Assembly: GCF_052857255.1 (NCBI RefSeq)
Contig: NC_135500.1
Span: 161,647,189 to 161,711,188, forward strand
Source of the DNA: Amblyomma americanum
Lineage: Eukaryota > Arthropoda > Arachnida > Ixodida > Ixodidae
DNA length: 64,000 nucleotides
Reading direction: 5' to 3'
In this document: in pieces, positions 11,146-20,830 of the stretch
Layout of the letters: each line of letters begins with the position of its first letter
Numbering within the stretch: the first letter of the stretch is position 1
The notes under the pieces: model-generated
What the model was told of the DNA's origin: nothing
The model's database searches: none
What the model saw: only the letters and a program-made list of their open reading frames with translations
Made by a program: the position numbers and the translations under genes

Positions 11146-11704
11146 ACAGCGCAACTTGTTACTTCAAACTTTTCTGAGAAGCTTCAAAGTTGAAGTGAGA
11201 TTTGCCCTGGAGACCGTCGAGGACGAATTTAACTACGATTGCAATGACTCGGAAAAAGCTGTTAGTTCTTCGTTGTAGCGATATGGGTACACTCAAATGT
11301 ATGACACAAGAGGCAGTGTCCTCTTTCTATCATTTTTATGTTTTACTTGACACCAAATATTTTCGATTTCCGTTAGCAGTCCACAGAAAACAGCTTGTTA
11401 TGTGGATGAGGCCTTGAGCACATCCACACGCAATTTTAACTAAAATACTGAAAAATACTTGCGAACATTTCAAGCAAATTTTTTCACAAAGCACACGTGA
11501 TAAGGAAAGAAAAACTGAGAAGTTTTTTGTGGAATATTCAACTTCCAATGCTCGTTCACGAACTGGATCAAAGGTCTCCAATACTTCCAAACGAGACGAA
11601 GAGATCAAGGAACCTCCTTGCAGTGAAATGAATACCCCGCATGAAGCAACTACAGGCAGCGTGCCCACCAGATCTCTCCCGCGCTCTGTCCGTGCGGGTC
11701 CAGT
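11146..11704. other. No gene recognised
   Basis: Mixed sequence with overlapping anonymous frames on both strands. The plus-strand frame from 11529 overlaps the ORF that follows in another frame. No domains were seen. Confidence 0.5.
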
Positions 11705-12196
11705 GTGCATGCAGTGCCCCAAGTTGGCTGCGCACAGCTCCATTTATGGGCGGCTACGATCCTTGTTTTCTTTTCCGCGTACATCCCTCACATCGCGCAA
11801 GCAGAGCCGGATAGAGAACCTCGAGCTCTTTATCGCCGCTACGCCGGCGGCCACACCGGCCCAGGAAACAGCACGGTCTGCGCAGATATCAGGAAGTCCT
11901 TCACGTCAGGCAGCCTTTTCTCGTTCGGTGCCACCGCACACGACGTTGTGTACGGAGGGAAAGCACAACAAGGCGGTCCGGATATATACGGCCCTAATCA
12001 CCGAAATCCTGTACCGCCGCGGCCGCGTCGGCCGTTGGTGTTAGCGTTTTCCTTCAGCCACTATGCGACGGATTTCTGGCCGGCCGACATAACAGAGCCG
12101 GAAGGAACAGAGAACACGCCCTCACAGGACACGTCTGAGGGCCAACGCCTTGGCCGGATTCAATACCAGCCAGACCAAGAGTACTCGCGAGAATAA
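11705..12196 (+). CDS. Hypothetical 163-residue protein with signal-peptide-like start
   Basis: The ATG at 11705 opens 163 codons. Residues about 12-26 form a hydrophobic helix (L-H-L-W-A-A-T-I-L-V-F-F) followed by a short polar stretch ending A-Q-A near residue 33, a plausible signal-peptidase site. The rest is Pro/Gly-rich with a dibasic Y-R-R-Y near 43-46 and an acidic C-terminus. A perfect AATAAA at 12192-12197 overlaps the stop codon (12194-12196), so a transcript ending just downstream is possible. Against it: I recognise no family, a 171-codon frame overlaps it in another phase on the same strand, and no splice sites or codon bias support it. It could be a secreted peptide precursor or a chance frame in GC-rich DNA. 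Confidence 0.25.
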   Translation: MHAVPQVGCAQLHLWAATILVFFSAYIPHIAQAEPDREPRALYRRYAGGHTGPGNSTVCADIRKSFTSGSLFSFGATAHDVVYGGKAQQGGPDIYGPNHRNPVPPRPRRPLVLAFSFSHYATDFWPADITEPEGTENTPSQDTSEGQRLGRIQYQPDQEYSRE

Positions 12197-12956
12197 AGTT
12201 AGGAAAAGAAAGATTGGAGGGTTCCCTCCTCCACCCTTCTCATTCCTTCCTTTGTCCAGTACTTCTGCGTCACGCAATAGCGGGAAATAGAACCTTTTTT
12301 CCCCCCCCCGACCCGCCGAGAAATGACGTCGAGAGGGGGATTACGGCAGCTGGATTGAAATCCCGCACGGGATTTATTCTTGTTGCGCTGTACAAACACA
12401 GTGCGGCGTCGCGTTGGGGAAGTGTGGCGGCAGAGACTCCATTGTATCCGCCTGCCATACCCGGCGCTCTCTACCCTCGTCTCACGTCACACGGCTGAGT
12501 TGCGTAAACAACTGGAGCGAATTAGTTGCCAGGCGCCATACGTCGCATTTTTTATTTCTCTTCGTTACGCCTCGCCATTTGTTCCACCCTTTGCCCTCCC
12601 CGCGAAATGAGGCGAATGCTTTGGCGTGTTTCAGTACAAGAGCGGATCACAACGGCTTTCATTGTTGCTACGCCTAAGAGGGAGCCGTGTTCCTCCGGTC
12701 CAGCTGTGCAATGAACGATACTGACTCGGCATCACTGCTAGGATTACCCGTTTTTGCTTACATACTTAACTTTAATTTCATTGTTGTCCTCCAACTGATA
12801 ATTAATTTCAAAGCTGTCGTTAGTTAGCGTCATGTAAAGGCGCTGTCTTAAACAGGCTGTGGGCACAGATGACAAGCGTGGCTTTGCCTGGCTGGGCAGC
12901 AGTGTTCGTTATCTCAAACCATCGATGGCTTCGTTGCATTAACACAAATATGCAAC
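12197..12956. other. No gene recognised
   Basis: GC-rich to about 12700, with several overlapping frames of 60-95 codons on both strands, and a C-run at 12301-12310. The stretch then becomes mixed. None of the frames carries a recognisable domain. Confidence 0.5.
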
Positions 12957-13054
12957 TTGGCCGCCGAAAGAGGCGGGTTCGACCCGGCCGCGGCGGTAAG
13001 ATTTCGGTCCAGGCAAAATGTTCGAAGCCCTTTTACTGTTCGATGTCAATGCAC
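12957..13054 (+). mobile_element. Ruka-like SINE fragment (middle part)
   Basis: It matches the complete SINE at 25922-26161 over the second half of the tRNA-like head, including a B box (GGGTTCGACCC) and the following CCGGCCGCGGCGG. It continues through the region corresponding to TTCGATG...GCCC to the TGTTCGATGTCAATGCAC block. The A-box end and the tail are missing or diverged beyond recognition, so it is an old truncated copy. Confidence 0.8.
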
Positions 13055-13234
13055 CTATTCCTCTCTGATTTCGTAAATGTGCACTTCCACGAAGTGATAA
13101 ACTCGGGGAACCTTACAAGAAGACGTCAAATTCTCGCGACAGCAAGCACGATGAATTCAAAGAAATTCACTTTCCACTAATGCAAAAACGCGTCAGTAAT
13201 TCCTGCATCATCCTGAAGGATAGAGCAGGAAGCG

Positions 13235-13480
13235 ATGCACAATTCTCACAGGGGTGCAAACAGGGGCCACACACACAGCGAACCCCCGAGCACAAGACTT
13301 CGCCGCATATTCCATTCGTCTTTTGAGCGGTGGGAGGCGCTGCTGACCAGCGATAACCTGGAGGACCAACGGGCCCTCAGGCAAAATCTACGCAAGGCAG
13401 CTCCAGCCAGTGGAGCCCTTGAATAAGGACCACCCCGCCCTAAAGCTCCCCTCGCCCCCTCCGCCTTCTTTTCAATAAAG
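13235..13480 (+). mobile_element. 3' end of a tick retroelement-type reading frame with polyadenylation signal
   Basis: A plus-strand frame ending with TAA at 13424-13426 carries a W-E-A-L-L...D-Q-R-A-L segment and an Ala-rich helix ending in A-S-G-A-L-E. From memory this resembles the C-terminal helix that recurs in many tick retroelement-derived hypothetical proteins; I cannot name the exact family. The stop is followed by a C-rich tail and a perfect AATAAA at 13474-13479. No upstream reverse transcriptase or gag body is present, so it is a 5'-truncated copy or the last exon of an unrelated gene. Confidence 0.4.
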
Positions 13481-15094
13481 TTTTCCGCCACCTCCCGCTT
13501 TATTCGGAAACTGTAGTATTCGCAAAACCAACTAGCTTAAAACGCGCTTCTCTGCAATTCGTCCAGTGTTCACAAGAGTCTACATTTCGCGAGTGCCTTA
13601 CAAATGAAGCGGCGACTATAAGCGACCTGCAGCGCCCATGTACAGCTGCGTATGTTCCATTGCGCATCTAAAGCTGCTGCAGAGAGCCGCATGCGTCGCG
13701 ATAAACGCGAGAATGCATTCTGAGTGATTTGAAACGAGCGTTTGGCTGATTAGTGTCGCACGCTACGTAGTACTTCCACAGAGCGCAGAAGCTCGCGCTG
13801 ATGGGCGCAGGCAGGTGGCGTTCAAAAGCAGTACAGGTTCGAAAAAAAAAATCCTTGCTCCTATAGTTTGGCTCTACGTTGCGGCGCTTTTCTTGACACG
13901 GAAAACTTCAGCGCAGCTTCCCTCTAAACATGGGCAGAGCAGGCTTGCTTGGTCTTTTCCTACTAGCGCGTCAAACATTTTGAAGTGTTTAAGAAAAACA
14001 AAGAAAAAAGGCTGTTCATCGAAACAATCCTGCGCAATAGCGACTGCGTCAGACTAGCGGCAATATCGTCCTTACTTACCAAACGCTGCTCACGTGCCGA
14101 TGCTGCTATCCACAAATTCGCTCACCCAACGTCTAGAAACAGTGAGTGCCCTTATTGTGCACGCACACGTGTGCAGGCAATCTGCAGTTGCCATCATGTT
14201 GTGCAATCTGCTAATGGCGGCGCTGCGCAATCACGTTGTCTCCCAGAAAAGCCAGCACACATGGCGAAGGTTCCGAGGCATTGACACACGTGGGGAAAAT
14301 GAGACTGGGCATGCGAAATTGTCTGGTCTGCCGGGCACGACAACCGGTAATGGAACCTCGGGAAGGAGCAAAAAAGCAGTGCAAAACAATACAATGAAGC
14401 ACGGCAAAGAAGTCTCTCGCCCAACCAACATCGAACGTGCGGAGCTGCGACGAGTACGAACGACAAATATTTGAGCAGGGAATGAATGCTTCAGTAGTGA
14501 CATCGTCTTGGCATTTCCAGCACCACCATCTTGGTTTTCAGACGGTATAAGCAGCGCTACACGGCATACAAGTGATAGGGCTTTGTTGTTTCCTGGTTCC
14601 TTTCTTTAAGTCACCGGCTCCTGTGTTAACTTAGGCCCGCAGCGAAAAAAAAAAAGTTTTCATCCTATTAAATAACAGACGATGGACTAGCCCTAAATGT
14701 CTTGCCAAGTATGCAGCTCTCGGATTCTCTTTTTATTCTCAAAAGCAGCGCTTCTTTATGAAAAGTATGTCTTCTGTGATACGTGATTTCTGAAGAAATT
14801 CACATTTCTCCCAAATGGTTAAAACTTCCTGTTTCTTAATAAGCTGTATTTGTAGGAGCACTGTAAAAGCTATGGTTCCTGAATTTCTTTCTCTCTATTT
14901 TTAGGATCCCTGCGATATATCAATATAAAGTTCTTAGCCCCATGGTTTAAACTAACGAAAACATTTCACTTAGTAGTGCAATTTTATTGCTGGCAAATGT
15001 TTTCGTTCTTTGTGACATATTAGCTCTTACACTGCGTGCCTAAAAGAAACACCAGCAAAGATAGGAAGTTTTTTTCTTAGAAAAGCAGAGCAAA
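13481..15094. other. No gene recognised
   Basis: Mixed sequence to about 14500, with short overlapping frames on both strands (14094-14474 plus, 14194-14503 minus), then AT-rich to 15090. Nothing repeated or structured is evident. Confidence 0.55.
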
Positions 15095-15165
15095 ATGACT
15101 ACGAACGCGCAAAGAACGGACACCACAAGTGCTTACTGTCAACTAAAAGTTATTCACAAAACGCT
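15095..15165 (+). repeat. Penelope-terminus-like sequence
   Basis: The segment reading GGACACCACAAGTGCTTACT then GTCAACTAAAAG and TTATTCAC parallels, with gaps, the minus-strand reading of the Penelope-like 3' tail (GGACAACGCTGGAACACAACTGAAAATTCTTTAC). It may be the end of a related element. The similarity is partial and judged by eye. Confidence 0.3.
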
Positions 15166-15882
15166 GAATAAGTACGTACTCTTAGCAAGAATTCTCTGAC
15201 ATCGTGGCATGGCGGGAAGAGTACACAACTACAAATACTACGTTACTTGTACATGGGCAGATGAAATTTTTGTGTCTTTAGAAGTATGGGCTTTGAAACA
15301 TAGCCGTATTTCGAGTTTTGCTTTCGGGTTATACTAGTGAGGACTAGCCTGGTGGTCTTGTACCACTTCGAGGTCACATATTTTACCCACATGGTATCAG
15401 AAAGGCGTATTCTTCCAAATAACAGACAACCTGAAACCACCTTAGTAGTTGTTAGTTGGTTGAAAAATAGAATTGGTAAAACTGTACTGTTTCTTCACAG
15501 ACGCTTCAAATAGAGAGTCACACCCACTTTTAAAATCTTATGGAACCCCACCTTGGACAAAACTTTATTGTATTCTTCTGGAATTTTGGAGACAACGCTT
15601 TAGACTGAAGAGGATACAGCGTAGTTTTTGAAATCATAAATAGGTCATGTATATCGTGTCCACGTTCTGTGCAAAAACGGTGGTTGAATGAAAATTTTTC
15701 GCATATAACATAAGCTCTAAACTTTTGAAGGTTTGAGCATTTGGTATACCTTGCTGCTCAACAAAGTGTAAAACGAGCGCAGCCACGAGTGATGATCCCA
15801 TCAAAGTACTCTGTATTAGGTTTCACGGTACAGCCTAGTAAGTCTCGTACTCTGAGCCCGTTGGAAATTTTGAAGCACTCAC
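15166..15882. other. Intronic sequence downstream of the Dscam exon; nothing recognised
   Basis: Relative to the minus-strand Dscam exon, this is the start of the downstream intron. A minus-strand 65-codon frame at 15243-15440 is unrecognised. No second immunoglobulin domain is visible between here and position 1. Confidence 0.55.
15877..15882 (-). promoter_or_regulatory. 5' splice donor of the Dscam Ig1 exon
   Basis: On the minus strand the junction reads CAG|GTGAGT, a near-consensus donor, right after the codons for V-H-V-T-A. The break falls after the first base of a codon (phase 1). Confidence 0.85.
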
Positions 15883-16290
15883 CTGCGGTGACGTGCACCT
15901 GTGCGCTGACCACGGTCCCTATGGCATTGCTGGCTGAGCACCGGTATCGGGCCTCGTGCACGTCTCGCCTGAACTGGTCGGCGCGGAAGGGCAGGAACAC
16001 CAGCGAGCCGTCGCCCTGGCGCACGTGCCTCAGCCGCGGAACGTCGGCGGCTTGCTCCCCATCTTCGGTGAGCCAGCGGATGGTCGGCGCCGGCTGTCCG
16101 CTGGCAGAGCACGGCAGGCTGCTGCCCGAGGAGTTGGAGAAGAGCAGCCGCGACGGGATCTCGCTCGTCAGCTGCGGGCCCTGGACGTTGCTGCTGCTGA
16201 CGCCGTTTTGGTGGGTGCCGCCAGTGTGCGACGGCGAAGCAGAGGCGAAGAAGGCCCCGCGACGAGTGGAGAGTGGAGAGTGCAGGAGCA
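15883..16290 (-). CDS. Dscam: Dscam exon encoding the first immunoglobulin domain
   Basis: This is one 408-bp exon of a Dscam-family cell-adhesion receptor, a homophilic surface protein of neurons (and immune-related cells in arthropods). Residues 38-136 of the exon match the Ig1 domain of arthropod Dscam: the entry G-P-Q-L, F-S-N-S-S-G (51-56), Cys61, S-G-Q-P-A-P (64-69), Trp73, D-V-P-R-L-R (83-88), G-S-L-V-F-L-P-F-R-A (95-104), V-H...Y-x-C with Cys118, and a closing V-H-V. Cys61 and Cys118 would form the domain disulfide. The donor CAG|GTGAGT is excellent and leaves phase 1. The acceptor, a pyrimidine-rich tract ending TTACGCAG before 16290, also gives phase 1, so the exon is symmetric, as usual for Ig exons. 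The first ~35 residues are a low-complexity Ser/Gly/His linker. An alternative start is described separately. The Ig2 exon and transmembrane parts are outside the window. I cannot tell which Dscam paralogue this is. Confidence 0.9.
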
Positions 16291-16324
16291 CTGCGTAAAA
16301 CAATGAAGAGAAAGTGAGCGGCAT
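16291..16324 (-). promoter_or_regulatory. Splice acceptor tract, or alternatively the start of a signal-peptide-encoding exon
   Basis: The minus strand here reads ATG (16324-16322) then a pyrimidine-rich run ending TTACGCAG at 16291. As a splice acceptor it is strong. It is also in frame with the Ig1 exon and would encode M-P-L-T-F-S-S-L-F-Y-A-V, a hydrophobic start that could be a signal peptide. The ATG context has no purine at -3. I favour the acceptor, but sequence alone does not decide. Confidence 0.55.
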
Positions 16325-16697
16325 TGATAGGTGACCCTTAATGTGTCCACTGCAAGAAAAGCAAAGATACCATCCCTTCAACACTTTTTTTAAGCATAAG
16401 TGTGACTGATGGACCCGCAGCTGTTTTAAAAGCTGCCGCAAGCTACATTTTCGCCTTTTTGGTGAAACCACGAATGAAGCGGGGAAAAGGTGATAAAAAT
16501 AAAGTATTTAGGAAGCCATGCATCGCCTACACACGCCGGTCGTTCGCATATTCGATGAATGCTTTTTGATTAATTTTCACGGTAAAATCATTTTATCAGA
16601 AATAACAGATTCAAGCTGTGTTCATTACAATTTGGCATGGAAAGTTGTTGGGAAGTTGGCAACTGTATTCCATAACTACAACGTAGCGGAGAAGACA
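16325..16697. other. Dscam upstream intron or 5' flank; no gene recognised
   Basis: AT-rich sequence without recognisable features. The minus-strand frame continuing upstream of the Dscam exon to 16471 lacks conservation clues and is taken as intronic. Confidence 0.5.
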
Positions 16698-16769
16698 GCG
16701 AAGGACACAACACAGCGCTGTGTCGTCAGAAGCCGAACGCCATAACCACTGAGCCACCGCTGCGGCTCT
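16698..16769 (-). mobile_element. Inverted Ruka-like SINE head joined to a repeat-end sequence
   Basis: On the minus strand, 16769-16722 reads GAGCCGCAGCGGTGGCTCAG and continues TGGTTATGGCGTTCGGCTTC, matching the 5' tRNA-like head of Ruka including the A box. The match then stops abruptly. The adjacent 16698-16721 contains a GACACAACACAGCGCTGTGT stretch of the kind seen at ends of tick retroelements, with a 10-bp palindrome (ACAGCGCTGT). Either the SINE is truncated or another element broke it. Confidence 0.65.
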
Positions 16770-17575
16770 TACTAAAGGGTTGTAATATTCCTTTAGTGCT
16801 TGCTTTTTTTTCTGAGACAGGCTCCCCTTTTAATCCTCTTGTTCCACTCTTGACGGCGGTAAGGTCTTAGTATCTAATTGTTGCGCCAAAAGCTTTATAC
16901 AATCGTCAGAAATACTTGCGTGTAGCTGACGACTCTGAACTGCCAGCAAAACTTTCAACTTAATGCATCCTGCAAAGAATGGCATGTGACGATGGAGCGA
17001 GTGGATATTTTAGATACCCATGCAGTCTCCCATTTTTTCGCTTTTTTTTCTTGATTTGGATCATTTTTTTTGTTATTAGTTCTTAATTTATTTTTCTTTT
17101 ACTTTTACTGTGTATGTCTAGTCGCCTGCGCAAAGCCATCCAAAGAAAGCTATGCATCAAGTCGCCAGCAAGAAGTTCTTTACATTTGTTAATTTGTATT
17201 TATAAAGGATCATTATGTAAACTACTCTAGACTGTTCTGAGGGGTATTTCAAAATACTCTGCTTAAATTATTGATTCTATTTGCTGAGTGTTTCTTTCCT
17301 CTACTTTAGCGTTGATTTTATATGTTTTGAGTTATTTAACAACTTTTTCGGCGCATGTATAACCACTTTGATGCAGATGATTTTTAAAATATAGTAATCG
17401 AAGTGAGTATATAGGAAATTCTAGCGGCGTTCAAAAAACGAAGTTAACGTGCACCACAACGTTGCCTGTTAATGTTCAATAACGTGTTCAACCTAATTTC
17501 TAAGAAAACTTTATATAGCACGTCCCTCCGCCAAGTAGTGGTAGCTAGTGAACAGTCCATCTTTACAGCAAGCGT
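16770..17575. other. No gene recognised; T-rich
   Basis: AT-rich with T-runs near 16800-16815 and 17040-17105. No open frame of note and no repeat was identified. Confidence 0.6.
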
Positions 17576-17690
17576 GAAGGAAGGGGAGGAGGATGAAGAG
17601 GAAAGGCAGGGAGGTTAACCGGAAGAATAATCAGTTTGGTACCCTACGCGGGGAGAAAGCGGTGAGGAGATAAAAAAAAGGAAAAGAAGA
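17576..17690 (+). repeat. Anonymous interspersed repeat, copy A
   Basis: The core GAGGAAAGGCAGGGAGGTTA and the following ACCGGAAG...GTTTGGTACCCTACGCGGGG align, with gaps, to the minus strand of 56161-56265 and 40580-40622. The conserved signature across copies is GAAAGGC-GGG...GTTAA. It has no terminal inverted repeats, no tRNA boxes and no open frame. I believe similar sequences recur in tick DNA but cannot name the family. Confidence 0.65.
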
Positions 17691-19899
17691 GTGTTGAGCT
17701 AGCGCCGTAAGAACAGAGCATCTTGAACGCGAAGGGAAGGCACGTAAAGCGGTCTCCTGATTAAACACGTACAACGTCTCACCATTTCGCTGAACCGCTT
17801 TGTGCTCTGGCAACGTCGCAATCGGTCTTCCAAACCATTTATAGATTGAACCTGGGTGCAAGAGGTGGGAATTACTGCGTCCGCAAAGCATGGAACTTCC
17901 AGTAAAAAATAAAGGGGTCCTGCGGAGCACCTCTATCGTTTTCCTGCTTGATTGGTGGATGTCCTATTTGCAGGATTAAGAACGCGTGCTGTACTCCTCT
18001 CTCTGTTGAGCGCACTTCCACTGCAATGAAGCAGTGTTTCCGTAAGATAAGCACGGCTAATAACGTAATTATTTCGTTTACGTTGTGCCGTCTTCTGTAC
18101 CAGTTAGGCGCTGCCATTTCAGTCAATTACACCGGATTCCTTGAGACTTGTGAACAGCGAATTTAACACATTATGCCCAGCTCACAGGGAATAAAATGTT
18201 TGATATGAAGCCCAGAACAACCCGCGCTTGCAGAAAGAAGGTGACTGTCAAGGCTATACCCGTGCCTTTTTAACAACAGGCAGCAATGTTCGTGCTCTCT
18301 ATAAAAGATGCAACCAGTTCCTCTCTATTCCTAGCTCCTTGTCCACTGTACTGATTTGCGAAATGGGATTTCGGGCCTGTTTATGGTCGCACTAACGCCT
18401 TTGAGGTTCGCTCTCTGGTTGCTTGGAATAGTCCCCATAGGTTTAAAAGAGATAACGAATGCCGGAAAAAAGACCACAACTGTTTTCATGTCAGCTCCAG
18501 CACGACTTGAAACACGGCGCTGAAAATTCCGGAAGTACTTCCGCCGGAAGCGTTTTGAGCAGACGCTGCCGTCATAATCAGAGGAATAGTTTATATACAG
18601 ATAAAGTGCCTATTGTTTCCAAGTAGAATGCATGCCAAGCACACGGCGTGGCCCAAGTTGTGGTTGATCTGCAGTTGCCTGAAAATTCATATGAAAGTCA
18701 ATGTAGTATTCGTGAACGCTTGTGCTGCGAGTGCAATAACAGGCAGAATTTATGAACGGCGAATGGGCATCTACATTTCAGACTGCCGAACTGTGGACGG
18801 AATAAATGTATTCGCACTCAGTTAATATGCGAACCCCCAGCTTAAAGGCCACCATCCCTATGTCTGCCGCTTACCGGAAAAACTAGAAAAAGGCTGTGCC
18901 GTTCTTCCTCCTTCAAACTTCTCTCTTCATTTGCATGTGTTCACCAGACTGTATACCTTAGGATTACAGCCGTACTTTAAACATTTATAATGCTTACACC
19001 ATAAATGTGTGCGAGCGTTTCCTCTAGATGTCATATAGCTGACTGTGTCTAGAAACTTTATTCACAGAAATCTCAACGAAAAAAGAATCACGAGCAAGGA
19101 ATACTTTTTCCTAGTACCGAACAAGTGCCTGTCCGGCATATTTGAAATCTCACTTGAAATCAACAAGGCCGTGATAACTGAAAGTGTGTATTTAGTGGCC
19201 AATTTCATATCGTTGTGTTCATTGGTATATTAGCTCAGGAATATTACACGCCATAAAAAAATTGTTCGGTGGCATATGAAGTGCTGCAAATTATTTATTT
19301 TATCTGCGCCTTCACAACAGTTTTTCAGATATAATTCTTCTCTGTCATAAAATGACACGGCCTTTTGTAGTTGCGAACGCAACTGACACATTCAGAAATG
19401 GTGTGCGTAGCGTTTGTAAAGCATCTATTGCGAGGAGCGGTGTGATTGCTGACTGTGAGCATAATAACAGTAATGTGTGGGGAATGTGAAAATCCCTATA
19501 TGGGTTGTCTTCTGGATCAGTTGCGCGAAGTTGACGGAATCACCCTGCGAACTTCCGATTACTTCTCTGACATAGGGCGTGACAATTTATTTTTGTAGCA
19601 GGAGTTTATCAGGTTTCTACGCGGCAAATAAGTTGAAAGGCAGAAAATACAACCATTTCAACCATCCAGCAAGAATTCATTCACTCACATGTAATTCCCC
19701 TCCAAAAATTCAAGGCCTATGTATAGCCATTCATGTTGTATGAGTGTTTTCTTCTTTGGCGCCTTGCTATTTCTTTGAAGAGTGGGAAATATGGCCTGAG
19801 CACGAAAACATCGGAGCATTAGCGTACTTTTTTAGGATAGCCCCCATTTCATATCCAAATCGGTGAAAAGTTATCAATGAAGCCCGAGGAAAGGAGATG
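17691..19899. other. No gene recognised
   Basis: Mostly AT-rich. Short frames (18613-18825 plus, 17872-18126 minus) show no domains. A small palindrome, CCGGAAGTACTTCCG, is centred near 18538 but has no evident role. Confidence 0.6.
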
Positions 19900-20830
19900 C
19901 AAACGTATAGCCATGCGCAATCATTCCCCCCCTCCGCTCCCTCCACTCCCCGCCTTTCCTGGGGTGGTCATTCCCAGCGGAGCCTGGACACAGCGAAGCC
20001 TACGGCCGCTTGAAACGAGGTTCGTTCAGACGCCCGCTCCCTCAGACAGCCAGAGAAGAGCGGCCGGTCGTCATCGGACGGCCGGAGCCACGCTCCGAGA
20101 TGCGGTCGAGCGTGATGCCAGGCGGCGGCAGTGGCAGCGACGACGCCAAAGCAAACACCAGCCTTGCACGCGATGCCTCGCGCGCCACGCGAAAGAGATG
20201 GAAAGGCCGGGGACAGAGCGGGGGAAAGTTAGGCGCAGGAAGGGGAAGTGGGGAATGTAAGCGAAAAACGGATACCCCGTTCGCAGTGCCGGAACGGCGC
20301 ACCCGTCCTCCTTCTGCACTTCGCTCCCGGTCGCTGCTGCCTCGCTGGTTTCTTATTCCCGCCGAGACGCTGCGGCTGGGTGGCCCTTGCTTCGGAGCGA
20401 CGCTCCGCTCCGGCTTTCTCTTTCGCGCGGACGTGACGTGGAGCTGTGCCGGCCGAGGAGGAAGTGGGAAGGGGGGAAAGCGGTGTAGGCGAGGTACAAA
20501 TGAGCTGGCGCCGAAGGGGAAGCGAGGAACAGTGCGGCCAGCCGAGAGGAGGAAGACGAACGGTGGCCCGCGCGACGGAAGAGGGGAAGCGAATCGATGG
20601 TTTGTAGGTACGGTTGTCCCAGGGCTGCTCCGAGCACGACGAAGAGCGGTGATGGAGGCGAGGAACAGTGCAAGAGCGGTGAAGGAGAGCTGCAGCGGCG
20701 CTAAGAAAAGTGGGCGATGAATGCTCGGATGAACCGCATCTTCCATCCGAAGGGGCCAGCGCTGCCACGAATCGAGCAAGGGAGAGCCGTCAGCATCGCG
20801 CCACTGCTGCCGTTACCGAGGCAGCGTTGC
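19900..20830. promoter_or_regulatory. GC/CpG-rich island, possible promoter or first-exon region
   Basis: This stretch is strikingly richer in G+C and CpG than its AT-rich surroundings, and all frames are long (236 codons plus at 20010-20720, 245 codons minus at 20042-20779) because stops are rare. On the minus strand an ATG at 20746 starts M-E-D-A-V-H, followed by a hydrophobic run (about residues 13-30) that could be a signal peptide, but no consensus donor follows closely. It lies about 3.6 kb upstream of the Dscam Ig1 exon in that gene's orientation, so it could be that gene's promoter or exon 1. It could also be an unrelated promoter or a GC-rich repeat. No TATA box is visible. Confidence 0.4.

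Noticed and set aside
20010..20779. Two long overlapping ORFs (236 codons plus, 245 codons minus) as genes
   Set aside because: Both strands are open at once because stop codons are rare in this GC-rich block. Neither translation shows a domain or exon structure. Kept only as a GC island.
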